The position numbers and the translations under genes were made by a program. Under the pieces are notes generated by a model that saw only the letters and a program-made list of their open reading frames with translations, was not told the DNA's origin and did not search any database. A stretch of DNA of 64,000 bases from Bremerella volcania (lineage in GTDB: Bacteria > Planctomycetota > Planctomycetia > Pirellulales > Pirellulaceae), in NCBI RefSeq assembly GCF_007748115.1, contig NZ_CP036289.1, positions 5,704,001 to 5,768,000 of the forward strand, in the 5' to 3' direction. This document shows, piece after piece, positions 17,389 to 27,028 of the stretch (positions are counted from its first letter, which is position 1; each line of letters starts with the position of its first letter).

Positions 17389-18144
17389 TTACTTGGCGAG
17401 GTAACCACCATCGACAGGTAAGCTGACTCCATTGGTAAATGCGGCCGCATCGGAAGCCAGGTAGGCAACCGCCGCGGCAATCTCCTCGGACGTCGCCAAA
17501 CGATTCATCGGATGTTGTGCCGCCAAAGCCGCGCGGCTCTCTGCCCCTTCTTTTCCAGCGAAGCGATCGATCATGTCGGTGGCGGTTGCCCCCGGTGCGA
17601 CCGCGTTAATGCGAATTCCTTGCTGGGCGTATTCCAGCGCCGCCGTTTTGGTGGCCCCTTCGACAGCGTGTTTCGAGGCGATGTAAATGCTCGCCCCTGG
17701 CATCGCCACGTGTCCGACGATGCTGGACGTATTGACGATCACGCCTCCCCCTTGCTTGAGCATCTGCTCGATCTCGTACTTCATGCTGAGAAACACGCCC
17801 AGCACGTTGATATCGAACACCTTGCGATAGTCGTCCACGTTAAAGTCGGTCAACATGCCGACGGCCTCGACGCCAGCGTTGTTGAATGCGATGTCAATGC
17901 GTCCGTACTGTTCGACGGTCTTTTCGACCAGGTTCTTGACCTCGTCTTCACTGGTGACATCCGCCTTGACGAAGACCGCTTCCCCTCCCGCGGACTTGAT
18001 TCGATCGACGACGGCGTTGCCCAGTTTCTTACGACGCCCAGCGACGACCACCTTCGCCCCTTGCTTGGCAAAGAGAATGGCCGAGGCCTCGCCGATGCCT
18101 GAAGTTCCGCCGGTAATCAGTACGACCTTGCCTTGAAAACTCAT
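17389..18144 (-). CDS. short-chain dehydrogenase/reductase (classical SDR)
   Basis: A 251-residue classical SDR: cofactor motif TGGTSGIGEA (about 11-20), NNAGVE (about 88-93), active-site Tyr and Lys in YIASK, and a C-terminal VDGGYLAK. The AGRRKK segment after strand 2 suggests NADP(H) preference. GGGGAG stands 9 bases before the ATG. It is separated from marR by about 75 bases that contain a second copy of the marR-operator-like sequence, so the repressor may also control transcription starting here. Confidence 0.92.
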   Translation of the reverse strand: MSFQGKVVLITGGTSGIGEASAILFAKQGAKVVVAGRRKKLGNAVVDRIKSAGGEAVFVKADVTSEDEVKNLVEKTVEQYGRIDIAFNNAGVEAVGMLTDFNVDDYRKVFDINVLGVFLSMKYEIEQMLKQGGGVIVNTSSIVGHVAMPGASIYIASKHAVEGATKTAALEYAQQGIRINAVAPGATATDMIDRFAGKEGAESRAALAAQHPMNRLATSEEIAAAVAYLASDAAAFTNGVSLPVDGGYLAK

Positions 18145-18182
18145 CTGACAAACTCCCCAAAACTAAATCACTTGGCAAACTA

Positions 18183-18194
18183 TTTACATATCAA
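18183..18194. promoter_or_regulatory. second MarR operator-like site upstream of the SDR gene
   Basis: TTTACATATCAA matches the perfect palindrome TTTACATGTAAA upstream of marR in 10 of 12 positions. It lies about 40 bases before the SDR start, in an AT-rich gap. Two related sites flanking the regulator gene suggest one repressor controls both transcription units. Confidence 0.5.
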
Positions 18195-18218
18195 CTATTC
18201 GACTAAAAAAACAGATGC

Positions 18219-18701
18219 TTACTCGAGATCGCGGGTGACCCCTTCGCGTGATTTTTCCAACAAATCGATCAACTGCTGAAGTTCCTGCTGACTGAGGTGC
18301 CCGATTAACTGCTTGTGCATTGCCATCAGCGGCTGGTCGATTTGGGCCAGGATACCGAGAGCCTTGTCAGTGATGGCCACGTACACGACGCGACGGTCTT
18401 TCTCACACCGAACACGGCTCACCAGTTCCTGCTTTTCCAATCGATCGATAAGTCCAGTGATCGCAGGAACGACCTGAATCAATCGGCCTGCGATCTCCAA
18501 CGAAGGCAACGGTTTTCCTTCCCCACGCAAAATCCGCAGCACGTTGTACTGCGAACCGGTCAGACCGTACTCCCGCAGCAGCCGCCCCAATCGATTATGA
18601 AATAGGTCGCTCGTCCGCAAGATGTTGAGGATGGCTTCCTGCTGCTTCGAATCGAAAGGATTTCGCTTCTTGAGTTCGTCTTGTAAACCAGGTGGGGTCA
18701 T
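18219..18701 (-). CDS. MarR-family transcriptional regulator
   Basis: A 160-residue winged-helix regulator. The recognition region is LTGSQYNVLRILRGEGKPLPSLEIAGRL, followed by the wing EKQELVSRVRCEKDRRVVYVAITDKA, which carries the conserved DxR basic residues. The ATG at 18701 is chosen because GGAG lies 6 bases upstream; a TTG at 18719 is in frame but lacks support. MarR proteins usually repress a neighbouring operon and release it on binding phenolics or on oxidation. A perfect 12-bp palindrome lies 23 bases upstream. A cysteine in the wing (RCEKD) could sense oxidants, but this is speculative. Confidence 0.9.
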   Translation of the reverse strand: MTPPGLQDELKKRNPFDSKQQEAILNILRTSDLFHNRLGRLLREYGLTGSQYNVLRILRGEGKPLPSLEIAGRLIQVVPAITGLIDRLEKQELVSRVRCEKDRRVVYVAITDKALGILAQIDQPLMAMHKQLIGHLSQQELQQLIDLLEKSREGVTRDLE

Positions 18702-18723
18702 TTCTTTCTCCGTCTGCAATTAC

Positions 18724-18735
18724 TTTACATGTAAA
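18724..18735. promoter_or_regulatory. candidate MarR operator (perfect palindrome)
   Basis: TTTACATGTAAA is a perfect 12-bp palindrome 23-34 bases upstream of the marR start, in promoter position. Its near-copy at 18183-18194 supports a real binding site for the adjacent MarR protein. Confidence 0.6.
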
Positions 18736-18926
18736 CCATTGTTTTGGCAAGACCAAAATTTGAAGTTTTTTGACCATTCCCCCCGCGTCGCGGGAAAAAC
18801 CACGCGACATCATTGGGGCGTCTATTTGCTTTCCTCTGGGGGTAGTGTGTTAAACTAATAAGACTGTAGAACATCTTTCTACACCCACCATTCCTGCCAC
18901 ATTCCTAATCCGACGCAGATTCTCGC

Positions 18927-21197
18927 ATGAAAAGCACTTTCTCGGCCGCACTGGCGGTCCTGTTCTGTTTTTTTACTTCCTCCCTGATGGCTGCTGACCT
19001 TTTGGTCGAAGCCGAAAGCTTCACCGACCACGGTGGCTGGAAGTTGGATACCCAATTCATCATCGAGATGGGTTCGCCCTACCTCTTGGCCCACGGCCTC
19101 GGCAAGCCGGTTGCTGAAGCGAAGACGGAAGTGACCTTTCCAGAAACCGGGACCTACCGCGTCTTCGTTCGCACGAAAGACTGGGTTGGCCAGTGGAATG
19201 CCCCTGGCTCTCCTGGCAAGTTCCAAGTGGCTATTGATGGTAAACCGCTCGAAGAAACCTTTGGCACCAAGGGCGCCGAGTGGTTCTGGCACGACGGCGG
19301 CACCGTCGACATCGAGAATAAAGACGTCACCCTAAGCATCCAAGACCTGACCGGCTTCGATGGTCGCTGCGATGCGATCTACTTCACCACCAACACCAAT
19401 GCCACGCCTCCTTCCAGCGGAAGCCAATTGGCTAAGTGGCGTAAAGACCTGCTGGGCATTACGGAAGACATCAAAACCGAAGGCCCCTACGATCTGGTCG
19501 TGATTGGCGGCGGCTACTCCGGAATGGGTGCCGCGATCAGTGCGGCTCGCATGGGCTGCAAGGTCGCGTTGATTCAAGATCGCCCGGTGCTTGGCGGCAA
19601 CGGAAGCAGCGAAGTTCGCGTGTGGGCGATGGGTAACATCCGTCGTGGTAAGTACCCGCGAATTGGCGAAATCGTCGAAGAGTTTGCCGACAAGGCCAAG
19701 AAGTCCCCCGGTACCTACGAGGAATTCGGAGACGAAAAGAAGGAAGCAATTGTTCGTGCCGAACCGAACATCGACCTGTTCCTGAATCATCACGCCAACG
19801 GCCTGGAGATGAAGGATGGCAAAATCGCCTCCATCACGGCGTTCGATACCCGCACTAGCCAGGTTCGCAAGTTTGAAGGGACCCTGTTCTGCGACGCGAC
19901 TGGTCACGGCACGATCGGTGCTTTGGCCGGTGCCCTGTACGACCAAACCGACAAAGGCCGCATGGGCATGAGCAACATGTGGCGCTGGGATGAAGCCGAC
20001 CAGGAAACGACCTTCCCGGAAACGCCCTGGGCTTTGGATCTGACCATGAAAGACTTCCCCTACCCTCGTGACCATCACGGTCAGTGGTTCTGGGAAAGTG
20101 GTTTCGACAAAGACCCGATCCAAGGTGCCGAAGCAATCCGCGACTGGAACCTGCGTGCCGTTTACGGTGCGTTCAACGCGATGAAGAACCGAGACGGGGC
20201 ATCGAAGCACAAGAATGCCGAACTCACCTGGCTAGCCTACGTGGGCGGTCCGCGTGAATCGCGCCGCTTGATCGGCGATGTGATTTTGACCGAAGAAGAT
20301 ATCGTCGCCAAACGCGACTTCAAGGATGGCTGCGTGCCGAGCACCTGGTCGATCGACCTGCACTATCCCAAGAAGGAATATGCCGACAAGTTCCCCGATA
20401 ATCCGTTCATTTCGATCGCCGTGCATGATCAGCGTGTCGACCGCTCGTACGGCTATCCAGTTCCTTACCGCTGCTTCTACTCGAAGAACGTGCCCAACCT
20501 GTTCATGGCCGGACGCTGCATCAGCGTGACCCACGAAGCCTTGGGGACCGTTCGCGTGATGAAGACCTGCGGCATGATGGGAGAAGTCGTCGGTAAGGCT
20601 GCCTCGCTCTGCAAGATCCATGACTGCTCGCCACGTGCGGTTTACGAAGAGCACTGGGACGAAATGGATCATTTGCTCAAGCTGCCAGGTCAGGCCCGCC
20701 GCGCGACCGTCGATGCTGAGATCGAAATGCCGGACACGCTATTACCAACTTCCCCTTACGGTCCGCCATCGGGCATCAACCCCACCAAACTAACCGGGAT
20801 CGTCATTGACGATCGGCAAGCCGAGAAGACCGGCAAGTGGAGTGAAGGAACCGGCCTGAAAGGGTATGTGAACCACGGCTATCTCTATTCCGGTGAGAAG
20901 GGTGCCAAGGTTCGCTTCCCCATCAAGATCGAAAAAGCCGGCAACTACGAGATTCGCTACGCCTACCAGCCGCACGAAAACCGAAGTGCCCAGGCCAATG
21001 TCGTCGTCGGGATCGATACCTCGCGCGAAACGACCGTGATCAATATGAAAGAGCAGCCGCCGATCGACGGAGGTTTCTACTCGCTGGGGGTCTTCACCAT
21101 CAAGCCAGGGGAAGAGACGTACGTTGAGGTCGAATCCCGCGGTGATGGAAACATCCACGCCGATGCGATCCAGTTGATTCCCGTCGATGAGAAGTAA
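18927..21197 (+). CDS. secreted FAD-dependent oxidoreductase with terminal beta-sandwich domains
   Basis: A 756-residue exported flavoprotein. A signal peptide (about 1-22) is followed by a carbohydrate-binding-like beta-sandwich (about 24-155), then a FAD_oxidored-type domain with the dinucleotide motif GGGYSG (194-199) and VLGGNGSSEVR. The family signatures WMAxGRcIS-like MAGRCISVTHEALGTVRVM and MKTCGMMGEVVG occur near residues 528-555. The C-terminal part (about 640-756) resembles the golvesin/xanthan-lyase-type C-terminal module (YVNHGYLYSGEKGAKVRF, IRYAYQPHENR). It should act outside the cytoplasm. The NosR-like FMN protein starts 9 bases after the stop, so the two are probably co-transcribed and functionally linked. 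The substrate is unknown. Confidence 0.87.
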   Translation: MKSTFSAALAVLFCFFTSSLMAADLLVEAESFTDHGGWKLDTQFIIEMGSPYLLAHGLGKPVAEAKTEVTFPETGTYRVFVRTKDWVGQWNAPGSPGKFQVAIDGKPLEETFGTKGAEWFWHDGGTVDIENKDVTLSIQDLTGFDGRCDAIYFTTNTNATPPSSGSQLAKWRKDLLGITEDIKTEGPYDLVVIGGGYSGMGAAISAARMGCKVALIQDRPVLGGNGSSEVRVWAMGNIRRGKYPRIGEIVEEFADKAKKSPGTYEEFGDEKKEAIVRAEPNIDLFLNHHANGLEMKDGKIASITAFDTRTSQVRKFEGTLFCDATGHGTIGALAGALYDQTDKGRMGMSNMWRWDEADQETTFPETPWALDLTMKDFPYPRDHHGQWFWESGFDKDPIQGAEAIRDWNLRAVYGAFNAMKNRDGASKHKNAELTWLAYVGGPRESRRLIGDVILTEEDIVAKRDFKDGCVPSTWSIDLHYPKKEYADKFPDNPFISIAVHDQRVDRSYGYPVPYRCFYSKNVPNLFMAGRCISVTHEALGTVRVMKTCGMMGEVVGKAASLCKIHDCSPRAVYEEHWDEMDHLLKLPGQARRATVDAEIEMPDTLLPTSPYGPPSGINPTKLTGIVIDDRQAEKTGKWSEGTGLKGYVNHGYLYSGEKGAKVRFPIKIEKAGNYEIRYAYQPHENRSAQANVVVGIDTSRETTVINMKEQPPIDGGFYSLGVFTIKPGEETYVEVESRGDGNIHADAIQLIPVDEK

Positions 21198-21206
21198 CGC
21201 ACGTCG

Positions 21207-22937
21207 ATGGCGGAAGAAACCCCAGTAGCCAACGTTCCACCTAAGAAACGCAGGTCCCTCGGCCTGCGTTTGCTTCTGCATGGATACCGGTTCGCCCTGA
21301 TCGCGGCGATCGCGTTGTTGGTTCGCGTTCATAGTCAGCATGAAAGCCAGGCCGCGCTAGGGCCAGTAGAAATCTCGTTGGGCAAAGTGCAAGGATTCCT
21401 ACCTGAGGCGTCTTCCCTGGTGGCTGCTTCCGATCGGGAAGGAGCCTACATTCACAATGCCGCCGGAAAACGCGTCGGCTGGGCAGTCACCACGTTGCCT
21501 ACCGCCAGCAACATCATTGGCTTCTCAGGCCCCACGAATTCGCTCATCGTCGTCGATGCCGACAACACGATCCGTGGCGTCGAAATCCTTTCGAGCAAAG
21601 ATACGCCCGAGCATCTGGCGGCCGTTCAAAAGGCGACCTGGTTTCTCAAGCAGTTCACGGGAAAATCCCCCGAGGATCTGGGAGGCCAAACGAAACTCGA
21701 TGCCGTCTCCGGGGCGACGCTGACCAGCCTGGCCATCATTGAATCGGTCACCAAGACGCTCGGCAGCGACCCTCCCAACTATCGTTTTCCTAAGGATATT
21801 ACGCTTGAAGAAGTCGCCGAGATCCTCCCTGAGGCGAAACAGCTTGTCGCTAAAACGTCTCCGCACGGATGGCTCGAAGTCCTTGATGCTGAAGGGAAAC
21901 CAATCGGCACTGCCTGGCGAACCAGCCCTCAGGCCGATCAACACGTTGGCTACCAAGGGCCGTCCGACGTGCTGGTGGTCATGGACACCGAAGGAAAGTT
22001 GAAAGCGGCCACCTTGCGGGAAAGCTACGACAACGAGCCCTACGTGCGGTACGTTCGCGAAGACTGGTCCTTTCCCGAGTACCTGGCCGGCTACGGTCTC
22101 GATCAGCTTGCCAAGTTGGATGTCAAAGAAGCGGAGATCGAAGGGGTTTCCGGGGCCACCATGACCAGCCAGTCAGCGACCCAGGCAATCGGCATCGCAG
22201 CCGCCGCCTACCAGCGCGAAATGCAAGCCGAACAGAAGCCGGAAATCGCGAAAACGCCGGTTACGTTCACTTGGCGCGACGTTGCCACACTGCTGGTGAT
22301 TTCCGCGGCCCTGGCCATTGCGTTCACCGATCTGCGCGGCAAGAAGTGGGTGCAGTTCGGCTTTGGGTTTATCGTGATTGCCTATCTCGGCTTCTTTGCC
22401 GGAGACATCCTTTCCATGGCACTTTTTGTTGGCTGGGCCAGTCACCCCGTTCCTTGGCAGAAGTGCATCGGCCTGGTCGCCGTGGCGATCGCAGCATTTG
22501 CGGTCCCCCTCTTCAGCAAGAAGCAGGTCTATTGCAATCATCTTTGTCCACATGGTGCCGCCCAGATGATGATCCTGCGGTTCTCGAAGTGGAGTTGGAA
22601 GATTCCCAAGAAGCTGCGGCTGGTTCTTTCCGCGTTGCCTGCGGTGCTGCTGGCGGCGTGCATTCTCATCGCTTTTTCGATCATCGATGGCAACCTGGCG
22701 GCATTGGAACCCTTTGATGCGTATGTCCCCACCATATCAGGCTGGGCCTCGCTTTCGATCGCGATCGGGGGGCTCGTATTCTCGGCCTTTGTACCGATGG
22801 GCTTCTGCCGATATGCCTGTCCGACTGGGGCCATCATCTCGCATGTGCGCTGGAATGCGTCGAGCGACCAGTGGAGCGTTCGCGACAGCGTCGCCACACT
22901 TTTGCTGGGTTTGGCCGTGATTTGCTTCTGGGTGTAG
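21207..22937 (+). CDS. NosR-like membrane protein with two FMN-binding domains and CxxxCP motifs
   Basis: A 576-residue membrane protein. One N-terminal helix (about 24-42) is followed by two tandem extracytoplasmic FMN-binding domains, each ending in the covalent flavin site SGAT (Thr171 in DAVSGATLTS, Thr318 in EGVSGATMTS). Then come about five transmembrane helices (from about 355 to 574), with two CxxxCP motifs (Cys443/447, Cys534/538) as in NosR and NapH. Unlike NosR it stops after the last helix and has no C-terminal ferredoxin domain, and no nos or nap genes are near. FMN would be attached by ApbE, which is not in the window. It could pass electrons across the membrane to the secreted FAD protein encoded just upstream. 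Confidence 0.85.
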   Translation: MAEETPVANVPPKKRRSLGLRLLLHGYRFALIAAIALLVRVHSQHESQAALGPVEISLGKVQGFLPEASSLVAASDREGAYIHNAAGKRVGWAVTTLPTASNIIGFSGPTNSLIVVDADNTIRGVEILSSKDTPEHLAAVQKATWFLKQFTGKSPEDLGGQTKLDAVSGATLTSLAIIESVTKTLGSDPPNYRFPKDITLEEVAEILPEAKQLVAKTSPHGWLEVLDAEGKPIGTAWRTSPQADQHVGYQGPSDVLVVMDTEGKLKAATLRESYDNEPYVRYVREDWSFPEYLAGYGLDQLAKLDVKEAEIEGVSGATMTSQSATQAIGIAAAAYQREMQAEQKPEIAKTPVTFTWRDVATLLVISAALAIAFTDLRGKKWVQFGFGFIVIAYLGFFAGDILSMALFVGWASHPVPWQKCIGLVAVAIAAFAVPLFSKKQVYCNHLCPHGAAQMMILRFSKWSWKIPKKLRLVLSALPAVLLAACILIAFSIIDGNLAALEPFDAYVPTISGWASLSIAIGGLVFSAFVPMGFCRYACPTGAIISHVRWNASSDQWSVRDSVATLLLGLAVICFWV

Positions 22938-23038
22938 CAGAGTCGTCGAAGTTCGCGGGGTATGCTTCTATAATAGGACACGCCTCCTCTGGCACTTTCT
23001 TCTCCCAGACGACCTCGCAACTCGCAAACGGCATTGTT

Positions 23039-24853
23039 ATGGACCAGAAAAAGATGGGCCCCTATCGCCTGGATACCACGATCGGCAGTGGTGGGATGGG
23101 GACCGTTTATCGCGGCATCGACGAACGAACCGGCGACAAGGCTGCGATCAAGGTTCTGCCCAGCAACATGTCGCATAATGAAGGGCTGCGCGAGCGTTTC
23201 CAACGCGAGATCGAAACACTGCTGCAGTTGAAACACCCCAACATCGTGCGGCTGTTCGGGTTTGGAGAAGAAGACGGCGAGTTGTTCTACGCCATGGAAC
23301 TGGTCGACGGTCGCAGCCTGGCCGAGGTGATCGTCAAAACACCAATCAAAAGCTGGCGAACCGTCGTGCGGTACGCTTTGGAGATCGCGGCTGGCCTGCG
23401 TCAAGCACACGACATGGGGATCGTTCACCGCGACATCAAGCCAGCCAACGTCCTGATTACTCGCGACGATAAGGTGAAGATCCTCGACTTCGGCATCGCT
23501 CGTCTCTTCGGCGCGACAGGCGTTACCATGGCCGGCGGTATCGTGGGCACCGCCGACTACATGGCCCCGGAACAGGCCTTTGGCGAAGGAGTCACCCCCA
23601 AGGCCGACCTGTATAGCCTCGGGGCGCTCATGTATGCGATGCTCGCCCGACAGCCACCATTCCGCGGCAATTCGGTAACCGAAATCCTCGACAAGTTGCG
23701 TTACAACGAACCCATTCCGATCGATCGGCTGGTGGAGACGTTGCCCAACGACCTGAGCCAGTTGATTACGCAACTACTCGATAAGAACCCCGAGAACCGC
23801 GTTCCGACGGCTCGTGCTCTTTGTCGTCGCCTGGAAGCTCTCTTAGAACTTCCCGAAGACACCGACTTCGACTTGCACCTGGCCGATCACTCGACGAAGG
23901 CTCCATCGGCACCGGGGGATGAATACCAACTAAAAGACGGCGAGGACGATGCCCCTACGCTCGACCCCCAGGCCCGCAAGTTGGCGGAAGCCCCTACGAT
24001 GCAATTGCCTGGGGAAGAAGGATCAGGCAACCTCAAACCGAAAAGCGGCGACGAAGCCACGCAGGCCCCGGCGACTATTGTGAGTCAGCGAGCCAAAAAG
24101 CCGGAGTCGCAAACCCGTTTCACAACCGTCGCCGAGCAGCGTCAGCGGACGTCCGAAGAGGAGTCGCGTCGCGAAAAGAGCACGGTCTGGATCAACTACC
24201 TTCAAATCGGTGGCCTGCTCGTAGCATTGGGTGTGGTCGTGACCGCGATGCTCATTGCTCCGCAAAAGCCTGGCGCCGACCAGGTTTATCATTCGATTGA
24301 ATACGGCGCCACCGAAGGAAATCTGGCCGAAGTTTCCGACGAGATGGACGACTTCCTGGAACGCTTCCCCGAAGACCCGCGATCCGAATATGTCGCCCAG
24401 CTTAAAGAGGAATTGAATCTCCGACGGCAAGAGAATCGCTACCGCCTGGCCGCCGCAATCGGTCGAGCCAACCAAGGGATGCATCCCGTCGAACAGATTT
24501 ACCTCGACGCGATGAAGACCAACGAGTTCGATCCGGAAGCCGCGCGCGATAAGCTGCAAGGCCTGATCTTGGTCTATGGTCCGTCCGATACGCAGCAAGG
24601 GGATATCGCCCGCTGCTTGGTTCTCGCGGAAAGACGCCTGAAGCAATTGAATTCGTCCCTGGCCAGCCGAAGCAAGCAGCAAACGATTTCGATTCGCGAG
24701 CGTCTCGACTACGCCAATCAAATTGCTTCGGACGACCCCGACAAAGCCGAGCGCATTTACCGAGGTGTGATCCAGCTTCTCGAAGGGGAATCGTGGGGCG
24801 CTAATCTGCTCAGCGAAGCACAATTGCGACTCAAAAACTTGATGTCCCGTTAG
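23039..24853 (+). CDS. membrane-anchored Ser/Thr protein kinase
   Basis: A 604-residue Hanks-type kinase. The catalytic domain covers about residues 8-275 with GSGGMG, Lys38, HRDIKPAN (130-137), DFG (150-152) and APE (176-178). A charged linker follows, then one transmembrane helix at about 386-406 and a roughly 195-residue extracytoplasmic tail of helical repeats. Such kinases sense envelope signals and phosphorylate cytoplasmic proteins. The ATG at 23039 is 15 bases before an alternative ATG; neither has a strong ribosome binding site. It starts about 100 bases after the NosR-like gene, so co-transcription is possible. Confidence 0.9.
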   Translation: MDQKKMGPYRLDTTIGSGGMGTVYRGIDERTGDKAAIKVLPSNMSHNEGLRERFQREIETLLQLKHPNIVRLFGFGEEDGELFYAMELVDGRSLAEVIVKTPIKSWRTVVRYALEIAAGLRQAHDMGIVHRDIKPANVLITRDDKVKILDFGIARLFGATGVTMAGGIVGTADYMAPEQAFGEGVTPKADLYSLGALMYAMLARQPPFRGNSVTEILDKLRYNEPIPIDRLVETLPNDLSQLITQLLDKNPENRVPTARALCRRLEALLELPEDTDFDLHLADHSTKAPSAPGDEYQLKDGEDDAPTLDPQARKLAEAPTMQLPGEEGSGNLKPKSGDEATQAPATIVSQRAKKPESQTRFTTVAEQRQRTSEEESRREKSTVWINYLQIGGLLVALGVVVTAMLIAPQKPGADQVYHSIEYGATEGNLAEVSDEMDDFLERFPEDPRSEYVAQLKEELNLRRQENRYRLAAAIGRANQGMHPVEQIYLDAMKTNEFDPEAARDKLQGLILVYGPSDTQQGDIARCLVLAERRLKQLNSSLASRSKQQTISIRERLDYANQIASDDPDKAERIYRGVIQLLEGESWGANLLSEAQLRLKNLMSR

Positions 24854-24881
24854 AGGCGTCAAAGCCAACGTCGGTCATCGT

Positions 24882-24910
24882 TTGGACGCACGGCGGTTCT
24901 GCTTTATCAT
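24882..24910 (+). promoter_or_regulatory. candidate sigma70-type promoter for the beta-helix gene
   Basis: TTGGAC (24882-24887) and TATCAT (24905-24910) are separated by 17 bases. The pair lies 60-90 bases upstream of the ATG at 24972. Confidence 0.4.
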
Positions 24911-24971
24911 GGAGGAACGCCCTTTGGGGTTCCCGCCTTGATTTCTTCCCGCCAAACTACGGAATTTACCA

Positions 24972-27014
24972 ATGACGCTGCTTCGCTTTGCGCCCCTCGG
25001 GCTGCTCTTATTTCTTGCCGTGCCTGCCAGTGCCGCCGATTGGTATATCGCACCGGGTGGTAACGACGCCGCCGCCGGCACCCAGGCCGCTCCGTTTGCC
25101 ACGCTGGCCAAGGCGCGCGATGCGATCCGCAGCCATGCTAGTGCGGAAGCCCACACCGTTTGGGTCGCCGATGGGGCATACTTGCTGGCAGAGCCGTTCG
25201 TTTTGACGCCGGAAGATAGCGGCACGCAACAGCACCCGATCGTCTACCGGGCCATGCAAGACGCTGTGCCGATCTTCTCAGGCGGAAGCGTCATCACCGG
25301 ATGGAAGAAAAACGGAAAAACCTGGGAGGCCGTCCTTCCAGCCAAGCTTCGCAGCCCCATGCCGGAACAACTGATCGCCGGCCACCAGCCAACCACGTTG
25401 GCTCGCGAACCGGACGAGGGGCTATTCACCCTGACCAGCGTCACCGAAGAAGCTCCAGAGAAAGGACCCGCCCGGCAAACGCTTCGCCTGACCGGAGAAG
25501 ACTACGCGGCCACGCTGGCCAACGTCACGCCGGAAGAACTGCCCCAGGTTCAGTTGCTGGCCTACCACAAATGGGACAACACACGCAGGCACATCGACCA
25601 ACTTCTGTACGAACAGCACGCAATGGTGACCTCGGGTCGCAAGATGAAGGGGCACAATCCGCTGAACCAGCAAACCCAGATCCGCATTGAGAATTACGCC
25701 GCCGCGCTCGATACGCCTGGTGAATGGCACGCTTCCGCCGATGGCGTTATTCGTTACTTCCCACGTCCCGGCGAAGACCCCTCGCAGATGCAGATGATCG
25801 TCCCGCGTCTCGAGAAGCTCTTGATCGTACGTGGCAAACCCGAAGCGGATGAATTCGTGGAACACGTCGAGCTTCGCGGCCTCCGATTCTTGCACGCACG
25901 CTGGACCACGCCGCAAAGCGGATTCGAACCCAGTCAGGCCGCTTCACCCATCGAAGCCGCAGTTCTGATTGATGGTGCTCGGCATTTAGCCATCGCCGAT
26001 TGCGAGATCGGCCACGTCGGCATCTATGGCCTTTGGTTTCGTCGCGGGTGCCAGCACTGCACGCTCGAACGAACTTGGATTCATGACACCGGTGCCGGAG
26101 GCGTGCGGATTGGGGAAACGGCGATGCGTCGTGATCCGAAACAGCAAACCGATCACATCACTATCGACAACAACATCCTGAACCGCGGTGGGCGCATTTT
26201 CCCGTGTGCCGTGGGGCTCTGGATCGGTCATAGCCCCGACAATCGCGTCACCCACAACGAAATCGCCGACTATTTCTACACCGGCATCTCGGTCGGCTGG
26301 CGCTGGGGCTACGGCGAGAGCTTCGCCAAGCGAAACACGATTGCCAAGAATCACGTCCATCATCTCGGCTACGGCGTACTCAGCGATATGGGTGGCATCT
26401 ACACGCTCGGCCCATCGGAAGGAACGGTCGTCCGCGGCAATATCTTCCATGACATTCACGCCTACAGCTATGGCGGCTGGGGGCTTTATACCGACGAAGG
26501 CAGCAGCGGGATTCTCTTCGAAGACAATCTCGTCTATCGCACCAAGACCGGCGGCTTTCATCAACATTACGGTAAAGACAACATCGTAAGAAACAACATC
26601 CTGGCGTTCGCGCTGCTCTATCAACTGCAGGCAACCCGCGTCGAACCTCATCGGTCGTTCTCGCTCGAGCGGAACATCGTCTACTACGACCAAGGGGAAC
26701 TACTGCACGGGCGGTGGAGCCAGGTCAAGCACGACAGCTCGAACAATTGCTACTTCGACGCGTCAGGACGGGACGTCACTTTCGAGGGCAAGTCGCTCCA
26801 AGAGTGGCAAGCCCAAGGGCACGAAATCGGATCGATCATTGCCGATCCCAAGTTCGCGGATCCTGAGAAGTTCGACTTCACGATTGCGGCCGACTCACCG
26901 GTTCACAAGCTCGGTTTTCGCGCGTTCAAGACAGACGACGTCGGCGTCTATGGAGACCAGAAGTGGATCGACAAGGCGAAAAGCTTTCAATATTTGCCAG
27001 TCCGACCCGAGTAG
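24972..27014 (+). CDS. secreted right-handed parallel beta-helix protein
   Basis: A 680-residue protein with a signal peptide (cleavage near ASA-ADW, residue 21) and then YIAPGGNDAAAGTQAAPFATLAKARDAI, the DUF1565-like opening of many secreted beta-helix proteins. The centre and C-terminal half have repeating beta-helix turns rich in NNI, GNIF, DNLVY and RNNIL segments. This fold is used by pectate lyases, other polysaccharide lyases and glycosidases. I cannot assign catalytic residues or a substrate. The codon use looks like its neighbours. Degradation of an algal polysaccharide is a reasonable guess from the organism type. Confidence 0.85.
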   Translation: MTLLRFAPLGLLLFLAVPASAADWYIAPGGNDAAAGTQAAPFATLAKARDAIRSHASAEAHTVWVADGAYLLAEPFVLTPEDSGTQQHPIVYRAMQDAVPIFSGGSVITGWKKNGKTWEAVLPAKLRSPMPEQLIAGHQPTTLAREPDEGLFTLTSVTEEAPEKGPARQTLRLTGEDYAATLANVTPEELPQVQLLAYHKWDNTRRHIDQLLYEQHAMVTSGRKMKGHNPLNQQTQIRIENYAAALDTPGEWHASADGVIRYFPRPGEDPSQMQMIVPRLEKLLIVRGKPEADEFVEHVELRGLRFLHARWTTPQSGFEPSQAASPIEAAVLIDGARHLAIADCEIGHVGIYGLWFRRGCQHCTLERTWIHDTGAGGVRIGETAMRRDPKQQTDHITIDNNILNRGGRIFPCAVGLWIGHSPDNRVTHNEIADYFYTGISVGWRWGYGESFAKRNTIAKNHVHHLGYGVLSDMGGIYTLGPSEGTVVRGNIFHDIHAYSYGGWGLYTDEGSSGILFEDNLVYRTKTGGFHQHYGKDNIVRNNILAFALLYQLQATRVEPHRSFSLERNIVYYDQGELLHGRWSQVKHDSSNNCYFDASGRDVTFEGKSLQEWQAQGHEIGSIIADPKFADPEKFDFTIAADSPVHKLGFRAFKTDDVGVYGDQKWIDKAKSFQYLPVRPE

Positions 27015-27028
27015 AGAAAACGTAATGG

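Noticed and set aside
21207-22937. denitrification (nos) cluster
   Set aside because: The protein is NosR-like, but no nosZ, nosD, nosF or nosY is present and the ferredoxin end is missing.
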